This document shows positions 1 through 7,654 of a DNA stretch of 64,000 nt, piece by piece. The notes under the pieces were generated by a model that did not search any database, had not been told where the DNA came from, and saw only the letters and a program-made list of their open reading frames with translations. A program made the translations under genes and the position numbers. Position 1 is the stretch's first letter. Every line of letters starts with the position of its first letter. Origin of the DNA: MW101C3 sp943367595 (GTDB lineage Bacteria; Cyanobacteriota; Cyanobacteriia; PCC-6307; Cyanobiaceae); assembly GCA_943367595.1 (NCBI GenBank), contig CALRJS020000007.1, positions 1-64,000 of the forward strand. Reading direction: 5' to 3'.

Positions 1-1
1 A

Positions 2-112
2 GCGTTGGGTGTGGCCCCCGAAGGGGTCGGTTAAGTAAGGCGAGAGCGTCGGGGGAACGTCCCCTCCGCAGACCGGAGCCTTTCGCCTAACGCAATGTAA
101 CAGCACATTGCG
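2..112. other. Highly foldable element, possible structured RNA
   Basis: An outer helix can form between bases 2-9 and 86-93 (eight pairs, one G-T wobble). Inside it are three hairpins: 16-26 (CCCC, GAA loop, GGGG), 52-64 (GGGG, AACGT loop, CCCC) and 64-78 (CTCCG paired with CGGAG). A further perfect hairpin with 8-bp arms, CGCAATGT and ACATTGCG at 91-98 and 105-112, shares bases 91-93 with the outer helix, so the two are mutually exclusive, as in a riboswitch or attenuator. I recognise no known RNA family, cannot fix the strand, and see no downstream T run. It lies at the window edge, so part may be missing. Confidence 0.25.
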
Positions 113-208
113 GGATGTGTGGGGCGCTTAAGGTTTGCCTTCGGTTTTCGGGGTCAACGGTCCAACGCCTTCAGCGCCAAGGCTTTCAGGCTCCAAGGTT
201 TCGGGTTC

Positions 209-298
209 GAAGCGTTCAGGCCAGGCGCCTGCAGACCTGAAGCGCTCAGGCCAGACACCTGCTGTTCCGAAGCGTTGAAATCCCAAGTGTTGCGAGGT
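209..298. repeat. 30-bp degenerate tandem repeat, three copies
   Basis: Three consecutive 30-bp units start with GAAGCG at 209, 239 and 269. The first two share most positions and the third diverges after its first half. A weaker relative lies just upstream (about 178-208). An open frame on the plus strand (119-379) reads through it as a ten-residue repeat starting EA, but it has no family resemblance and an unusual composition. I take it as a non-coding repeat. The rest of 113-592 holds nothing else I can name. Confidence 0.5.
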
Positions 299-592
299 GC
301 AAAGGATCCCCCCCTGCGGCGCAAACCGACGGAGCCAAGCGCGCAGGCGCACGCTTCAGAGGCTTGGCCAGCGATTTAGGAAGAGCGGAGCACGGCGGCT
401 AGAGCCGGCAGGCACGAGGGCTGCAGTGCCTGACAGCCGATCGAAACGCCAAGCCAGCACTGGGCTCTGGCAGCAACGCTGAGGCTGCGCCCCACAACGG
501 ATGCGGACCGGGGGTCATGGATCGACCACATGGCGATCGCACCAGCAGCAGCGGGCTTAAGGTTTTCTTTGTATTCCCGGCCACCTGCCGCC

Positions 593-730
593 ATGGTTCT
601 GATTTGCTGGGACCTGCACGGAAACCGTTGCACCGAAACGGTTCCTGTCCACCAAGCCCGCCACCGCCGCCTGCAGCTCGAACAGCAAGGCGCCGTCGTC
701 TATTGGAGTGAGCGGCTGGCCAACGGCTAG
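593..730 (+). CDS. Small conserved-looking protein, 45 aa
   Basis: The frame starts at an ATG and encodes a compact soluble protein beginning MVLICWDLHGNR and ending VVYWSERLANG. Its mixed hydrophobic and charged composition looks like a folded small domain rather than a random frame. It ends 42 bases before the next gene on the same strand, so they may be co-transcribed. I recall short proteins of this style in marine Synechococcus genomes but cannot name a family or function. There are no membrane segments, and the single cysteine is at position 5. Confidence 0.5.
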   Translation: MVLICWDLHGNRCTETVPVHQARHRRLQLEQQGAVVYWSERLANG

Positions 731-772
731 TCCGATTGCTAGGAGTGCATCGACCTGACCGCGCTTCCGGCG

Positions 773-1102
773 ATGTCGTTGCCTGCACCCTCAAGACTGA
801 CGCTCACGGTGCTCGCGCTCGGGGTCAGTGCCGCCGGCCTTACCGGCTGTTTCAAAACAGCGGACCAGACGCCGGAACGGCTGGATCGGGTCGAACTCAG
901 GCTCCAGCAGCTGGAGCAGCGGCTGGCCGCTCCCTCACGCCCCAATCCCGCCGACCCCGCAGGCAAGCCGCCCGCCGGTGTCGTCAAGTCGCTCACCTTC
1001 CGCATGGGTAGCCAGGACGACCGGCTCAGGATTTACTGGGCTGATGGATCCAGCTCGGACCTTCCCTGCACAAAGGAGCAAGGCACCTGGGTCTGCGGTT
1101 GA
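773..1102 (+). CDS. Small lipoprotein
   Basis: This 109-aa protein starts with a lipoprotein signal peptide: a short polar start, a hydrophobic run at about residues 9-24, and the lipobox LTGC at about residues 23-26. A short heptad-like stretch follows (LDRVELRLQQLEQRL), which could be a small coiled coil, then a Pro/Ala linker and a C-terminal module of about 45 residues with two cysteines. It is probably anchored to a membrane on the periplasmic side. The function is unknown. It is followed after 31 bases by another secreted protein. Confidence 0.7.
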   Translation: MSLPAPSRLTLTVLALGVSAAGLTGCFKTADQTPERLDRVELRLQQLEQRLAAPSRPNPADPAGKPPAGVVKSLTFRMGSQDDRLRIYWADGSSSDLPCTKEQGTWVCG

Positions 1103-1133
1103 TCTTCGGCGCCTCTGCCGCTCTTTTTCCCTG

Positions 1134-1565
1134 ATGCGACTCTCCCCCATTCTCTTGGGCGCCAGCCTGCTGCTGTCCGCCTCCGCCGCGATCGGCCAGA
1201 CCACCGATCCTTACAACACCTTTCCCTTCACCCGCCAGCGCGCCACCAACCTGGCCCGCATGCAGGCCGAAAAACTCAACGGCGGCCTCAGCGTCTACCG
1301 CCCTGACGCCTGCATGTACAACCGTGCCGCCGGCAACTGCCTGATCAAGGCCGATGCCGAGGGTTACACCTTCCGTTTTCTGGGAGGCCCTCCCGGCTGG
1401 CAGGTGCTGGGGCTGCCGCCGAACACCGAAACCGAGCTGAGAATTTCGGCCGATGGCCGCCAGATTCTGGGTGTGGTCTTCAACGGCGCTCCCCGGCCCG
1501 CCCCCGCCCCCCAGGCAGCTCCTTTGCAGCCGGCCACCCCCGGTGGGGGTCAGGCCCCTCTCTGA
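1134..1565 (+). CDS. Secreted protein of unknown function
   Basis: The ATG at 1134 gives a 143-aa protein with a clear signal peptide (MRLSPILLGASLLLSASAAIGQ), likely cleaved near residue 20. The mature part has two close cysteines (residues about 61 and 69), which could form a disulfide, and ends in a flexible Pro/Ala/Gln-rich tail of about 30 residues. The central region contains RAAGNCLIKADAEGYTFRF, a pattern I associate with cyanobacterial periplasmic proteins of unknown role. A longer frame upstream of this ATG overlaps the preceding lipoprotein gene and is not used. It faces the aspartoacylase gene, with 12 bases between the stops. Confidence 0.7.
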   Translation: MRLSPILLGASLLLSASAAIGQTTDPYNTFPFTRQRATNLARMQAEKLNGGLSVYRPDACMYNRAAGNCLIKADAEGYTFRFLGGPPGWQVLGLPPNTETELRISADGRQILGVVFNGAPRPAPAPQAAPLQPATPGGGQAPL

Positions 1566-1577
1566 GCGCCTCAGCCT

Positions 1578-2543
1578 TCAGCTGGCAGAAGCGAGATCCC
1601 GTGCCAGCTGGTGGAGGGCTTCCCCCCACGCCTGGCTGCGGGGCCACCGCTCCCGTGTGGTGAGGCTGAGGGCAATTCCCTTCTCGCCATAGGCCGCTTC
1701 GTTGATGAACACCGGCCAGGTGCAATCTCCTGCTGCCATGGCAGCGCCGATCGTGCCGGCCGCTTCCGCCTCGAACGGCACGGTGGCCCCATCGGCCCCC
1801 TGAAACAGGGGATCGCCGAGCTTCAAGGGCTGCCAATCGCGGTGCTGACGCCCGGGGTGCAGGCAGCAGGCCGGACGGCCATCCGGATGGCGCGGCAGAT
1901 CGAGGCTGCAGAGGTGCCGGTGGACGGTAAGCGCCACCGGCAGCCGTAGCGACCCGGCGCGTGCCGCTGCCAGGGTGGCCAGCGCCGCCTCCACGGCCAG
2001 TGCCGTCTGGTGGCAGATGGTGGCGGTGATCACCCCCTGCGGCACCGGACCCACCTCGATCACCACCCCGCAGGGCCAACGCTCCACCAGAAAGCCGCTC
2101 TGGGCGGGGTCGCCCTCGTGCAGGTAGATCGGCAGCCCCAGCTGCGCCTGAATGCCGGCGGCCAGGGCCAGGTCGGTGGGGCGGCGCCCATAGAGCACCA
2201 GGGAGCTGCCCATCGCTGCCGTGGTGCTGTGCAGATCGAGAACCACCCCACAGGGAGTGGCGCCTGTGGGCCCGAAATCGGCCAGCAGCTGGCGCGCCCG
2301 CAGCAGCTCCCGGGAGCTGCGCTCGGAATCCTCCAGAGCCTCCAGGCCAAAGGAACGATTGAGATCGTGATCGAGATAGCGCACCCCTGCCGCCAGAGCC
2401 GCGGGATTGCCCACCGCCAGCTCCACCGCCAGCCCGGCGCGGTCGAGCTGGGCGGGGTGGCGGCCCCAGTGCTCCAGCAGCCAGGGGGCATTGCGTTCGT
2501 TGCCGTGGGTTCCGCCCACCACCAGCACCTTGCCTGCAGCCAT
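1578..2543 (-). CDS. Probable aspartoacylase (AspA/AstE family)
   Basis: This 321-aa protein belongs to the zinc carboxypeptidase-like aspartoacylase/succinylglutamate desuccinylase family, which hydrolyses N-acyl aspartate to aspartate and a fatty or acetyl acid. The zinc-site motif GGTHGNERN lies at residues 10-18, LDHDLNRSFG follows at about 57-66, and a third conserved region, VVLDLHSTTA, is near residue 100 with the third zinc-binding histidine. The motif EVGPVPQGV near 180 carries the catalytic glutamate of the family. The length is typical. It is divergent from the GST gene, with 86 bases between the starts. The true substrate in cyanobacteria is not known. Confidence 0.85.
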   Translation of the reverse strand: MAAGKVLVVGGTHGNERNAPWLLEHWGRHPAQLDRAGLAVELAVGNPAALAAGVRYLDHDLNRSFGLEALEDSERSSRELLRARQLLADFGPTGATPCGVVLDLHSTTAAMGSSLVLYGRRPTDLALAAGIQAQLGLPIYLHEGDPAQSGFLVERWPCGVVIEVGPVPQGVITATICHQTALAVEAALATLAAARAGSLRLPVALTVHRHLCSLDLPRHPDGRPACCLHPGRQHRDWQPLKLGDPLFQGADGATVPFEAEAAGTIGAAMAAGDCTWPVFINEAAYGEKGIALSLTTRERWPRSQAWGEALHQLARDLASAS

Positions 2544-2629
2544 CTGCGCCCGTCCCTGCGAACACCTGCGCCACAGGCTGGCAGGGGATGCAGGCCAGGC
2601 CAGAGTCAGAGCACTCGCCCGTGGTGAAA

Positions 2630-3598
2630 ATGGCCGTTCCTCCGCCCGTGGTGGCCTGCGTTCGCGCGGCCTGGCGCTGGCAATGGCACCAGCTGATGGG
2701 TGGATTGGGCCCCGCCGACGCCGAGGGCAACTACTGCCGTCCCGCCGGCGCCTTCACCGCCCTTCCACCCCTGCCGGCCAGCGCCGGCAGCCGTGCAGGC
2801 CACGTGCTGATCGTGGGCCGCAGCTGCCCATGGGCCCATCGCGCCTGGCTGGTGTGGACCCTGCGCCAGCTGCAGTCGTCGATCGATCTGGTGGTGGTGG
2901 AACCGGACCCCGGCGCCGGCCGCTGGCAGTTCAGCACGCCCTTCGAGGGGGCCCAGGCTCTGGCCGACCTCTACCGCAGCTGCGGAGCCCCAGAGGGGGC
3001 GCCGGCCTCGGTGCCGGTGCTCTACGGCCGCGCTGAACGCCGCATCGTCGTGAATGAGAGCGCGCGGCTGATCGAGCTGCTCAACCGCTGGCCGGCGCCC
3101 GAGGGGGTGCCCGACCTGGAACCTGCCGATCAGAGCGAGCGCCTCGCAGCCTGGCGCCAGCGCCTGCAGGGCGACGTCAATGACGGCGTCTACCGCTGCG
3201 GCTTTGCCCGCAACCAGGCGGCTTACAACCGCGCTGAGTCGGCCCTGTTCGAGGCCCTCGAGGCCGCCGAGGCGGAGCTGCAGGGCGCCGGGCCCTGGCT
3301 GTGCGGCACCGCCCCCAGCCTCGCCGACGTGGTCCTGTTCCCCACCTTGATTCGCCTGGAGCTGGTGTATGCCCCCCTGTTCGGCTGCAGCCGCAGGCCG
3401 CTGTGGCAATTCCCGGCCCTGTGGCGCTGGCGGAGCCGCTTCCATGCGATCGAAGGGGTCGCCGCGACCTGCTTCCCCGAGGCGTGGCGGCAGGATTACT
3501 TCGGTGCCCTGTTCCCCCTGCACCCCTCCGGCATCATTCCGGCCGGCCCCGACCTGACCACACTGGTGAAGGCTTCTCCCCTCGAGATGATGCGATGA
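2630..3598 (+). CDS. Glutathione S-transferase family, GHR-like
   Basis: The protein has a thioredoxin-like N-terminal domain with the motif SCPWAHRAWL near residues 65-75. The Cys-Pro-Trp-Ala box is the active site of glutathionyl-hydroquinone reductases (YqjG/Ecm4 type), which use glutathione to release reduced quinones. The helical C-terminal domain carries DVNDGVYRCGFA and HPSGIIPAGP, both typical of this group. The likely role is detoxification or quinone recycling in the cytoplasm. I chose the ATG at 2630; an upstream start at 2588 is possible but adds a non-conserved stretch. The last four bases overlap the next gene (ATGA). Confidence 0.8.
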   Translation: MAVPPPVVACVRAAWRWQWHQLMGGLGPADAEGNYCRPAGAFTALPPLPASAGSRAGHVLIVGRSCPWAHRAWLVWTLRQLQSSIDLVVVEPDPGAGRWQFSTPFEGAQALADLYRSCGAPEGAPASVPVLYGRAERRIVVNESARLIELLNRWPAPEGVPDLEPADQSERLAAWRQRLQGDVNDGVYRCGFARNQAAYNRAESALFEALEAAEAELQGAGPWLCGTAPSLADVVLFPTLIRLELVYAPLFGCSRRPLWQFPALWRWRSRFHAIEGVAATCFPEAWRQDYFGALFPLHPSGIIPAGPDLTTLVKASPLEMMR

Positions 3599-4257
3599 CC
3601 GCCCGATCGATCGATCCCAGCGCCAGCAGCGATCCGGTGTTCGAGGGTGTCTACGGACGGTTCACGATCACAGCCGAGGACCGGCGTGAGGTGCTCGGCT
3701 ATCGCCTCGCCCTGCTGACGCTCGCGATCGCGGAGCTGGCCCTGCTGTGGCAGTGGCAACGCTTCGGCGGGGCCTGGTCGTGGCCGTGGCTGGTCGTGAT
3801 GGCGGCAGGGCTGGGGCTGGCACTGCAATGGATTCACATCTACTTGCGGCCCCTGCACCGGGCGCTGCAGCTCTTCTGGCTGCTGGGCTGCGTCGGTGGT
3901 GTGGGGCTGGCGCTGCGGGTGGGACCCGCCGCCATGCTCGACACGCTGGCGGCCGATCCCCGCTGGATCTGGGCGATCGGCCCCTTCTTCGCCGCCCAGG
4001 CCGGCATCGGTTTCAAGGAGTTCTTCTGCTTTCAGCGGCCGGAGGCGATCGGCGTGACCCTCGTGCTGCCCGTGGCCCTGCTGGGCCGGCTCAGCGGCCT
4101 GCTGGATCCCCGCCAGACGTTCGGGTTGCTGCTGCTGCAGGCGGGCCTGTTGCTGGTGCTGTGCCTGCGCAAGTTCCCGATGGCGGCGCAGGCCGACGTG
4201 GGTGACAAAAGCGTGTTCGCCCATCTCGAGGCCCAGGCGCAGGGCGTCAGCCGATGA
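3595..4257 (+). CDS. DUF2301-type integral membrane protein
   Basis: A 220-aa protein with about six hydrophobic segments after a short polar N-terminus. The conserved stretches GIGFKEFFCF and LQWIHIYLRPLHR match what I know of the cyanobacterial and plastid DUF2301 family of integral membrane proteins, whose function is not established. The ATG overlaps the stop of the GST gene, and its own stop overlaps the start of the ABC-F gene (ATGA both times). The three are therefore translationally coupled. The coupling suggests shared expression rather than a known shared pathway. Confidence 0.75.
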   Translation: MTARSIDPSASSDPVFEGVYGRFTITAEDRREVLGYRLALLTLAIAELALLWQWQRFGGAWSWPWLVVMAAGLGLALQWIHIYLRPLHRALQLFWLLGCVGGVGLALRVGPAAMLDTLAADPRWIWAIGPFFAAQAGIGFKEFFCFQRPEAIGVTLVLPVALLGRLSGLLDPRQTFGLLLLQAGLLLVLCLRKFPMAAQADVGDKSVFAHLEAQAQGVSR

Positions 4258-6218
4258 GCCTGATCAGCCTGGTGGGGGTCGCCAAGGACTTCGGCATCAA
4301 GACCCTCTTCCGCGACCTCACCCTGCACGTGGGCGAGCGCGATCGGCTCGGGCTGATCGGCCCGAACGGCGCCGGCAAGTCGACCCTGCTCAAGGTGCTC
4401 GCCGGGGTGGAACCGGCGGGGGAAGGGGAACGCCGCTGCTCGCCCCGCCTCAACGTGGTGCTGGTCGACCAGGACCCCACGCTCGACCCGCAGCGCACCG
4501 TGCTGGAGCAGGTGTTCGCCGGCAGTGGCGAGAAGACGGAGCTGCTGCGGCGCTTCACGGCGGTGAGCGAGGCGCTGGCCGGATCGTCGGGGGCCCATCA
4601 CGATGCCCTGCTGGCGGAGCTGGGCGATCTGCAGAGCCGCATGGACCACTGCCAGGCCTGGGATCTGGAGCAGCAGTGCCGCGAGGTGCTCGACCGGCTC
4701 GGCATCCGCGACACCCAGCGCAAGGTGGGGGAACTCTCCGGAGGCTTCCGCAAGCGGCTGGCCCTGGCCTCCGCCCTGGTGGCCGAGCCGGACGTGCTGC
4801 TGCTGGATGAACCCACCAACCACCTGGATGCCGACTGCATCGAGTGGCTGCAGAACCACCTTGACCGCTTCCGCGGCGCCCTGGTGCTGGTCACCCACGA
4901 CCGCTACGTGCTCGACCGGGTGACCCGCCGCATCGTGGAGGTGGACCGGGGCGAAGCCCGCACCTATGAGGGCAACTACGCCAGCTACCTGCAGATCAAG
5001 GCGGGCGAGGAGGCCGCCGCAGCAGCCAGTGCCGCCAAGTTCAAGGGAGTGCTGAGGCGCGAACTGGAATGGCTGCAACGCGGACCGCAGGCCCGCAGCA
5101 CCAAGCAGAAGGCCCGCATCCAGCGGATCGAGGCGATGCGGGAGGCGCCGGTGCGCGCCGGCAAGGACCAGCTCAGCCTGGCCACCGCCAGTCGGCGGCT
5201 GGGCAAGCGGGCCATCACGGCGGAGCATCTCAGCGTGTGGGCGCCGCAGGGCCCGGCCGGGGCCGAGGCACCCACCACGCCCACCATCCCCAGCGGCACG
5301 CCGTTGCTGCGCGACTTCAGCTACGACTTCAGCCCGGAAGACCGGGTGGGCATCATCGGCCCGAACGGCTCAGGCAAGTCCACCCTGCTCGATCTGATCG
5401 CCGGGCGGCGCCAGGCCCAGCAGGGCCGCCTGGAGCTGGGCAGCACCGTGCAGCTGGCCTACTTCGACCAGCAGACCGACGACCTGTTCGCCGGCAAAGG
5501 CATGGAGCGCAAGGTGATTGATTTCGTGCAGGAGGCAGCCAGCCGGATCGATCTGGGCGGTGTGCAGGTGAGTGCATCCCAGCTGCTGGAGCGCTTCCTG
5601 TTTCCCCCCGCCCAGCAGCACAGCCCGATCGGCAAGCTCTCCGGGGGCGAGCGGCGGCGGCTCTGCCTGTGCCGGCTGCTGATTCAGGCGCCCAACGTGC
5701 TGCTGCTCGACGAACCCACCAACGACCTGGACGTGCACACGCTCACGGTGCTGGAAGACTTCCTCGAGGATTTCCGCGGCTGCGTTGTGGTGGTGTCCCA
5801 CGACCGCTACTTCCTCGATCGCACCGTGGATCGGCTGTTCTGCTTCGAGGGCGGGGTGCTGCGGCGCTTCGAGGGCAACTACAGCGCCTACCTGGCCCAG
5901 TCGGCCCAGGCCGCGGCCAAACCCTCCCCGGCGCCCACTGCCGCGCCGCCCACGCTTGCAGCGTCCGCCCCACCGGCCAGGGCAGCGAGCGAGCGGCCCC
6001 GGCGCCGCAGCTACCGGGAAAGCCGCGAGCTGGCGGATCTGGAGCAGCAGTTGCCGGGCTGGGAGGAACGCCGCAGCCGGCTCGAAGCAGAGCTGGCCGG
6101 CGGCGGACAGGGCGACTACGCCCGGCTGGAGGCCCTCACCCAGGAGCTGGCCGCCCTGGTGGAACGCATCCATGCCGGCGAGGAGCGGTGGCTGGAACTG
6201 AGTGACCTGCCGGCCTGA
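4254..6218 (+). CDS. ABC-F family ATPase, Uup type
   Basis: This 654-aa soluble protein has two ABC ATPase domains and no membrane segment. The first has Walker A GPNGAGKST at residues 36-44, an LSGGF signature near 160 and Walker B LLLDEPTNHLD near 183. The second has GPNGSGKST near 369, LSGGERRRL near 465 and LLLDEPTNDLD near 485. A C-terminal extension of about 80 residues is predicted coiled coil, as in Uup. ABC-F proteins act on ribosomes or on DNA structure, not in transport. It is the last gene of a coupled three-gene operon. Confidence is high for the family, moderate for Uup over other subtypes. Confidence 0.9.
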   Translation: MSLISLVGVAKDFGIKTLFRDLTLHVGERDRLGLIGPNGAGKSTLLKVLAGVEPAGEGERRCSPRLNVVLVDQDPTLDPQRTVLEQVFAGSGEKTELLRRFTAVSEALAGSSGAHHDALLAELGDLQSRMDHCQAWDLEQQCREVLDRLGIRDTQRKVGELSGGFRKRLALASALVAEPDVLLLDEPTNHLDADCIEWLQNHLDRFRGALVLVTHDRYVLDRVTRRIVEVDRGEARTYEGNYASYLQIKAGEEAAAAASAAKFKGVLRRELEWLQRGPQARSTKQKARIQRIEAMREAPVRAGKDQLSLATASRRLGKRAITAEHLSVWAPQGPAGAEAPTTPTIPSGTPLLRDFSYDFSPEDRVGIIGPNGSGKSTLLDLIAGRRQAQQGRLELGSTVQLAYFDQQTDDLFAGKGMERKVIDFVQEAASRIDLGGVQVSASQLLERFLFPPAQQHSPIGKLSGGERRRLCLCRLLIQAPNVLLLDEPTNDLDVHTLTVLEDFLEDFRGCVVVVSHDRYFLDRTVDRLFCFEGGVLRRFEGNYSAYLAQSAQAAAKPSPAPTAAPPTLAASAPPARAASERPRRRSYRESRELADLEQQLPGWEERRSRLEAELAGGGQGDYARLEALTQELAALVERIHAGEERWLELSDLPA

Positions 6219-6364
6219 AGCCAGGGCAGAACGCCGCGTCGCTACTGGGATCTGCCCCAGGCCGGCGGGGGGTTGATCAGCTGGAGCCCACACGGCTCGG
6301 CGAAGCTGGCGCACGGCCCGTAGGGTGGACAGGAAAAATTCGGTTGCCGCAGGTCGGCCGTCTT

Positions 6365-6583
6365 ATGACTTCCATCGACGAGCACATCCTCAAGGACCAG
6401 ATCGAAATCGAAACCGCCAAGGCCACGGGCAACGAGGCCAAGGTGCGTCACCTTGAGGAAGAGCTCAAGTCTTTGCAGGAATACAAGACCCATCACCCCG
6501 AGGACAATCACGACCCCAACTCGCTGGAGGTCTACTGCGACCTGAACCCCGAAGCCCCTGAGTGCCGCGTCTACGACGACTGA
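6365..6583 (+). CDS. cp12: CP12 family regulator, C-terminal-cysteine form
   Basis: This 72-aa protein ends in YCDLNPEAPECRVYDD, the CP12 C-terminus with its redox-active cysteine pair. CP12 holds GAPDH and phosphoribulokinase in an inactive complex in the dark and so shuts down the Calvin cycle. The N-terminal cysteine pair and the AWDxVEEL core of the full-length form are absent; the first 45 residues are an acidic helix. I chose the ATG at 6365 because related short CP12 proteins start with a similar SIDEHI sequence. Its last 13 bases overlap the 3-prime end of obgE on the other strand. Confidence 0.85.
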   Translation: MTSIDEHILKDQIEIETAKATGNEAKVRHLEEELKSLQEYKTHHPEDNHDPNSLEVYCDLNPEAPECRVYDD

Positions 6584-7590
6584 GCCAGCAGGGCCTGTTC
6601 GCTGCGGTCGAGTTCCTTCCAGACCGCTTCCAGCAATCGATCGAGCCCCTGACGCGTTGCCCCGGAGATGGCCAGCACCTCCCGGGGCCAACGCTGTTTC
6701 AGTGCGTCTGAAGCCGCTGCCAGAGCGTCTTCATCCAGCAGTTCCACCTTGTTGATGGCCAGCAGCCGGGGGCGATCGGCCAGCCCATGGCCGTAGGCCA
6801 CCAGCTCGGCTTCCACCACCGCCAGGTCGTGGGCCACATCCGCGCTGGAGCCATCCACCAGGTGCACCAGCAGCCGGGTGCGCTCGATGTGGCGCAGAAA
6901 GTCGTGGCCGAGTCCGGCACCCTGAGCGGCGCCGGCGATCAGGCCGGGGATGTCGGCGAACACCGTGCCATCCCCATTGGGCTTGCGCACCACCCCGAGG
7001 TTCGGCACCAAGGTGGTGAAGGGGTAATCGGCGATCTTCGGTTTGGCGGCCGACAGCACGCTGATGAGAGTGCTCTTGCCGGCATTCGGCAGCCCGATGA
7101 TGCCCACCTCCGCCAGCAGCTTGAGTTCGAGCTGCAGCTGCCGCTCTTCCCCGTCCTTGCCTTCGGTGAACTTCTCCGGGGCACGGTTGCGGTTGCTCAG
7201 GTAATGGGCGTTGCCCAGCCCGCCGCGGCCTCCGGCCGCCACCCGCAGGCGATCACCGGGCTCGATCAGATCGCCGAGCAGAGCTTCGGTGTCAGGGTCG
7301 CGCACCTCGGTGCCGCAGGGCACCCGCACCACCAGGTCCTCCCCGCCGGCTCCGGAGCAGCGGTTCGGGCCGCCGCGGCGGCCTTCCGGGGCGGCAAACA
7401 GGCGCTTGTACTTGAAATCCAGCAGGGTCTGCAGGTTGGCATCGGCCTGCAGCCATACGGATCCACCATGGCCGCCATCGCCGCCGGAGGGTCCACCAGC
7501 CGGCACATATTTTTCCCGACGAAACGCGACGATGCCGTCGCCGCCCCGGCCGCCCTGGACCGCGATGCGGGCTTGATCGATGAACTGCAA
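6571..7590 (-). CDS. obgE: GTPase ObgE/CgtA
   Basis: This 339-aa GTPase has the glycine-rich Obg fold (residues 1-158, for example GGRGGDGIVAFRREKYVP). A G domain follows, with G1 GLPNAGKST at about 166-174, a DIPGLI switch region and NKVELLD as the NKxD-type box. Obg proteins bind the large ribosomal subunit and couple assembly to nutrient state. The C-terminal OCT domain of some homologs is absent, which is common in cyanobacteria. The gene converges on cp12 and overlaps it by 13 bases, so transcription of either could affect the other. Confidence 0.95.
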   Translation of the reverse strand: MQFIDQARIAVQGGRGGDGIVAFRREKYVPAGGPSGGDGGHGGSVWLQADANLQTLLDFKYKRLFAAPEGRRGGPNRCSGAGGEDLVVRVPCGTEVRDPDTEALLGDLIEPGDRLRVAAGGRGGLGNAHYLSNRNRAPEKFTEGKDGEERQLQLELKLLAEVGIIGLPNAGKSTLISVLSAAKPKIADYPFTTLVPNLGVVRKPNGDGTVFADIPGLIAGAAQGAGLGHDFLRHIERTRLLVHLVDGSSADVAHDLAVVEAELVAYGHGLADRPRLLAINKVELLDEDALAAASDALKQRWPREVLAISGATRQGLDRLLEAVWKELDRSEQALLAQSS

Positions 7591-7654
7591 GGAATCCCTT
7601 AACGAAGGCCGAACCTGAGGCCAACCCTAGGATCGGCCGGTCAGAGGCTCCGTC

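Noticed and set aside
119..379. Repeat-containing plus-strand frame as a protein gene
   Set aside because: No family-like segment outside the repeat, and other frames over the same bases are also open; kept only as a low-interest finding.
1480..2730. Long minus-strand frame overlapping the aspartoacylase gene
   Set aside because: Gly/Arg/Ala-rich shadow frame; the aspartoacylase frame carries the zinc motifs.
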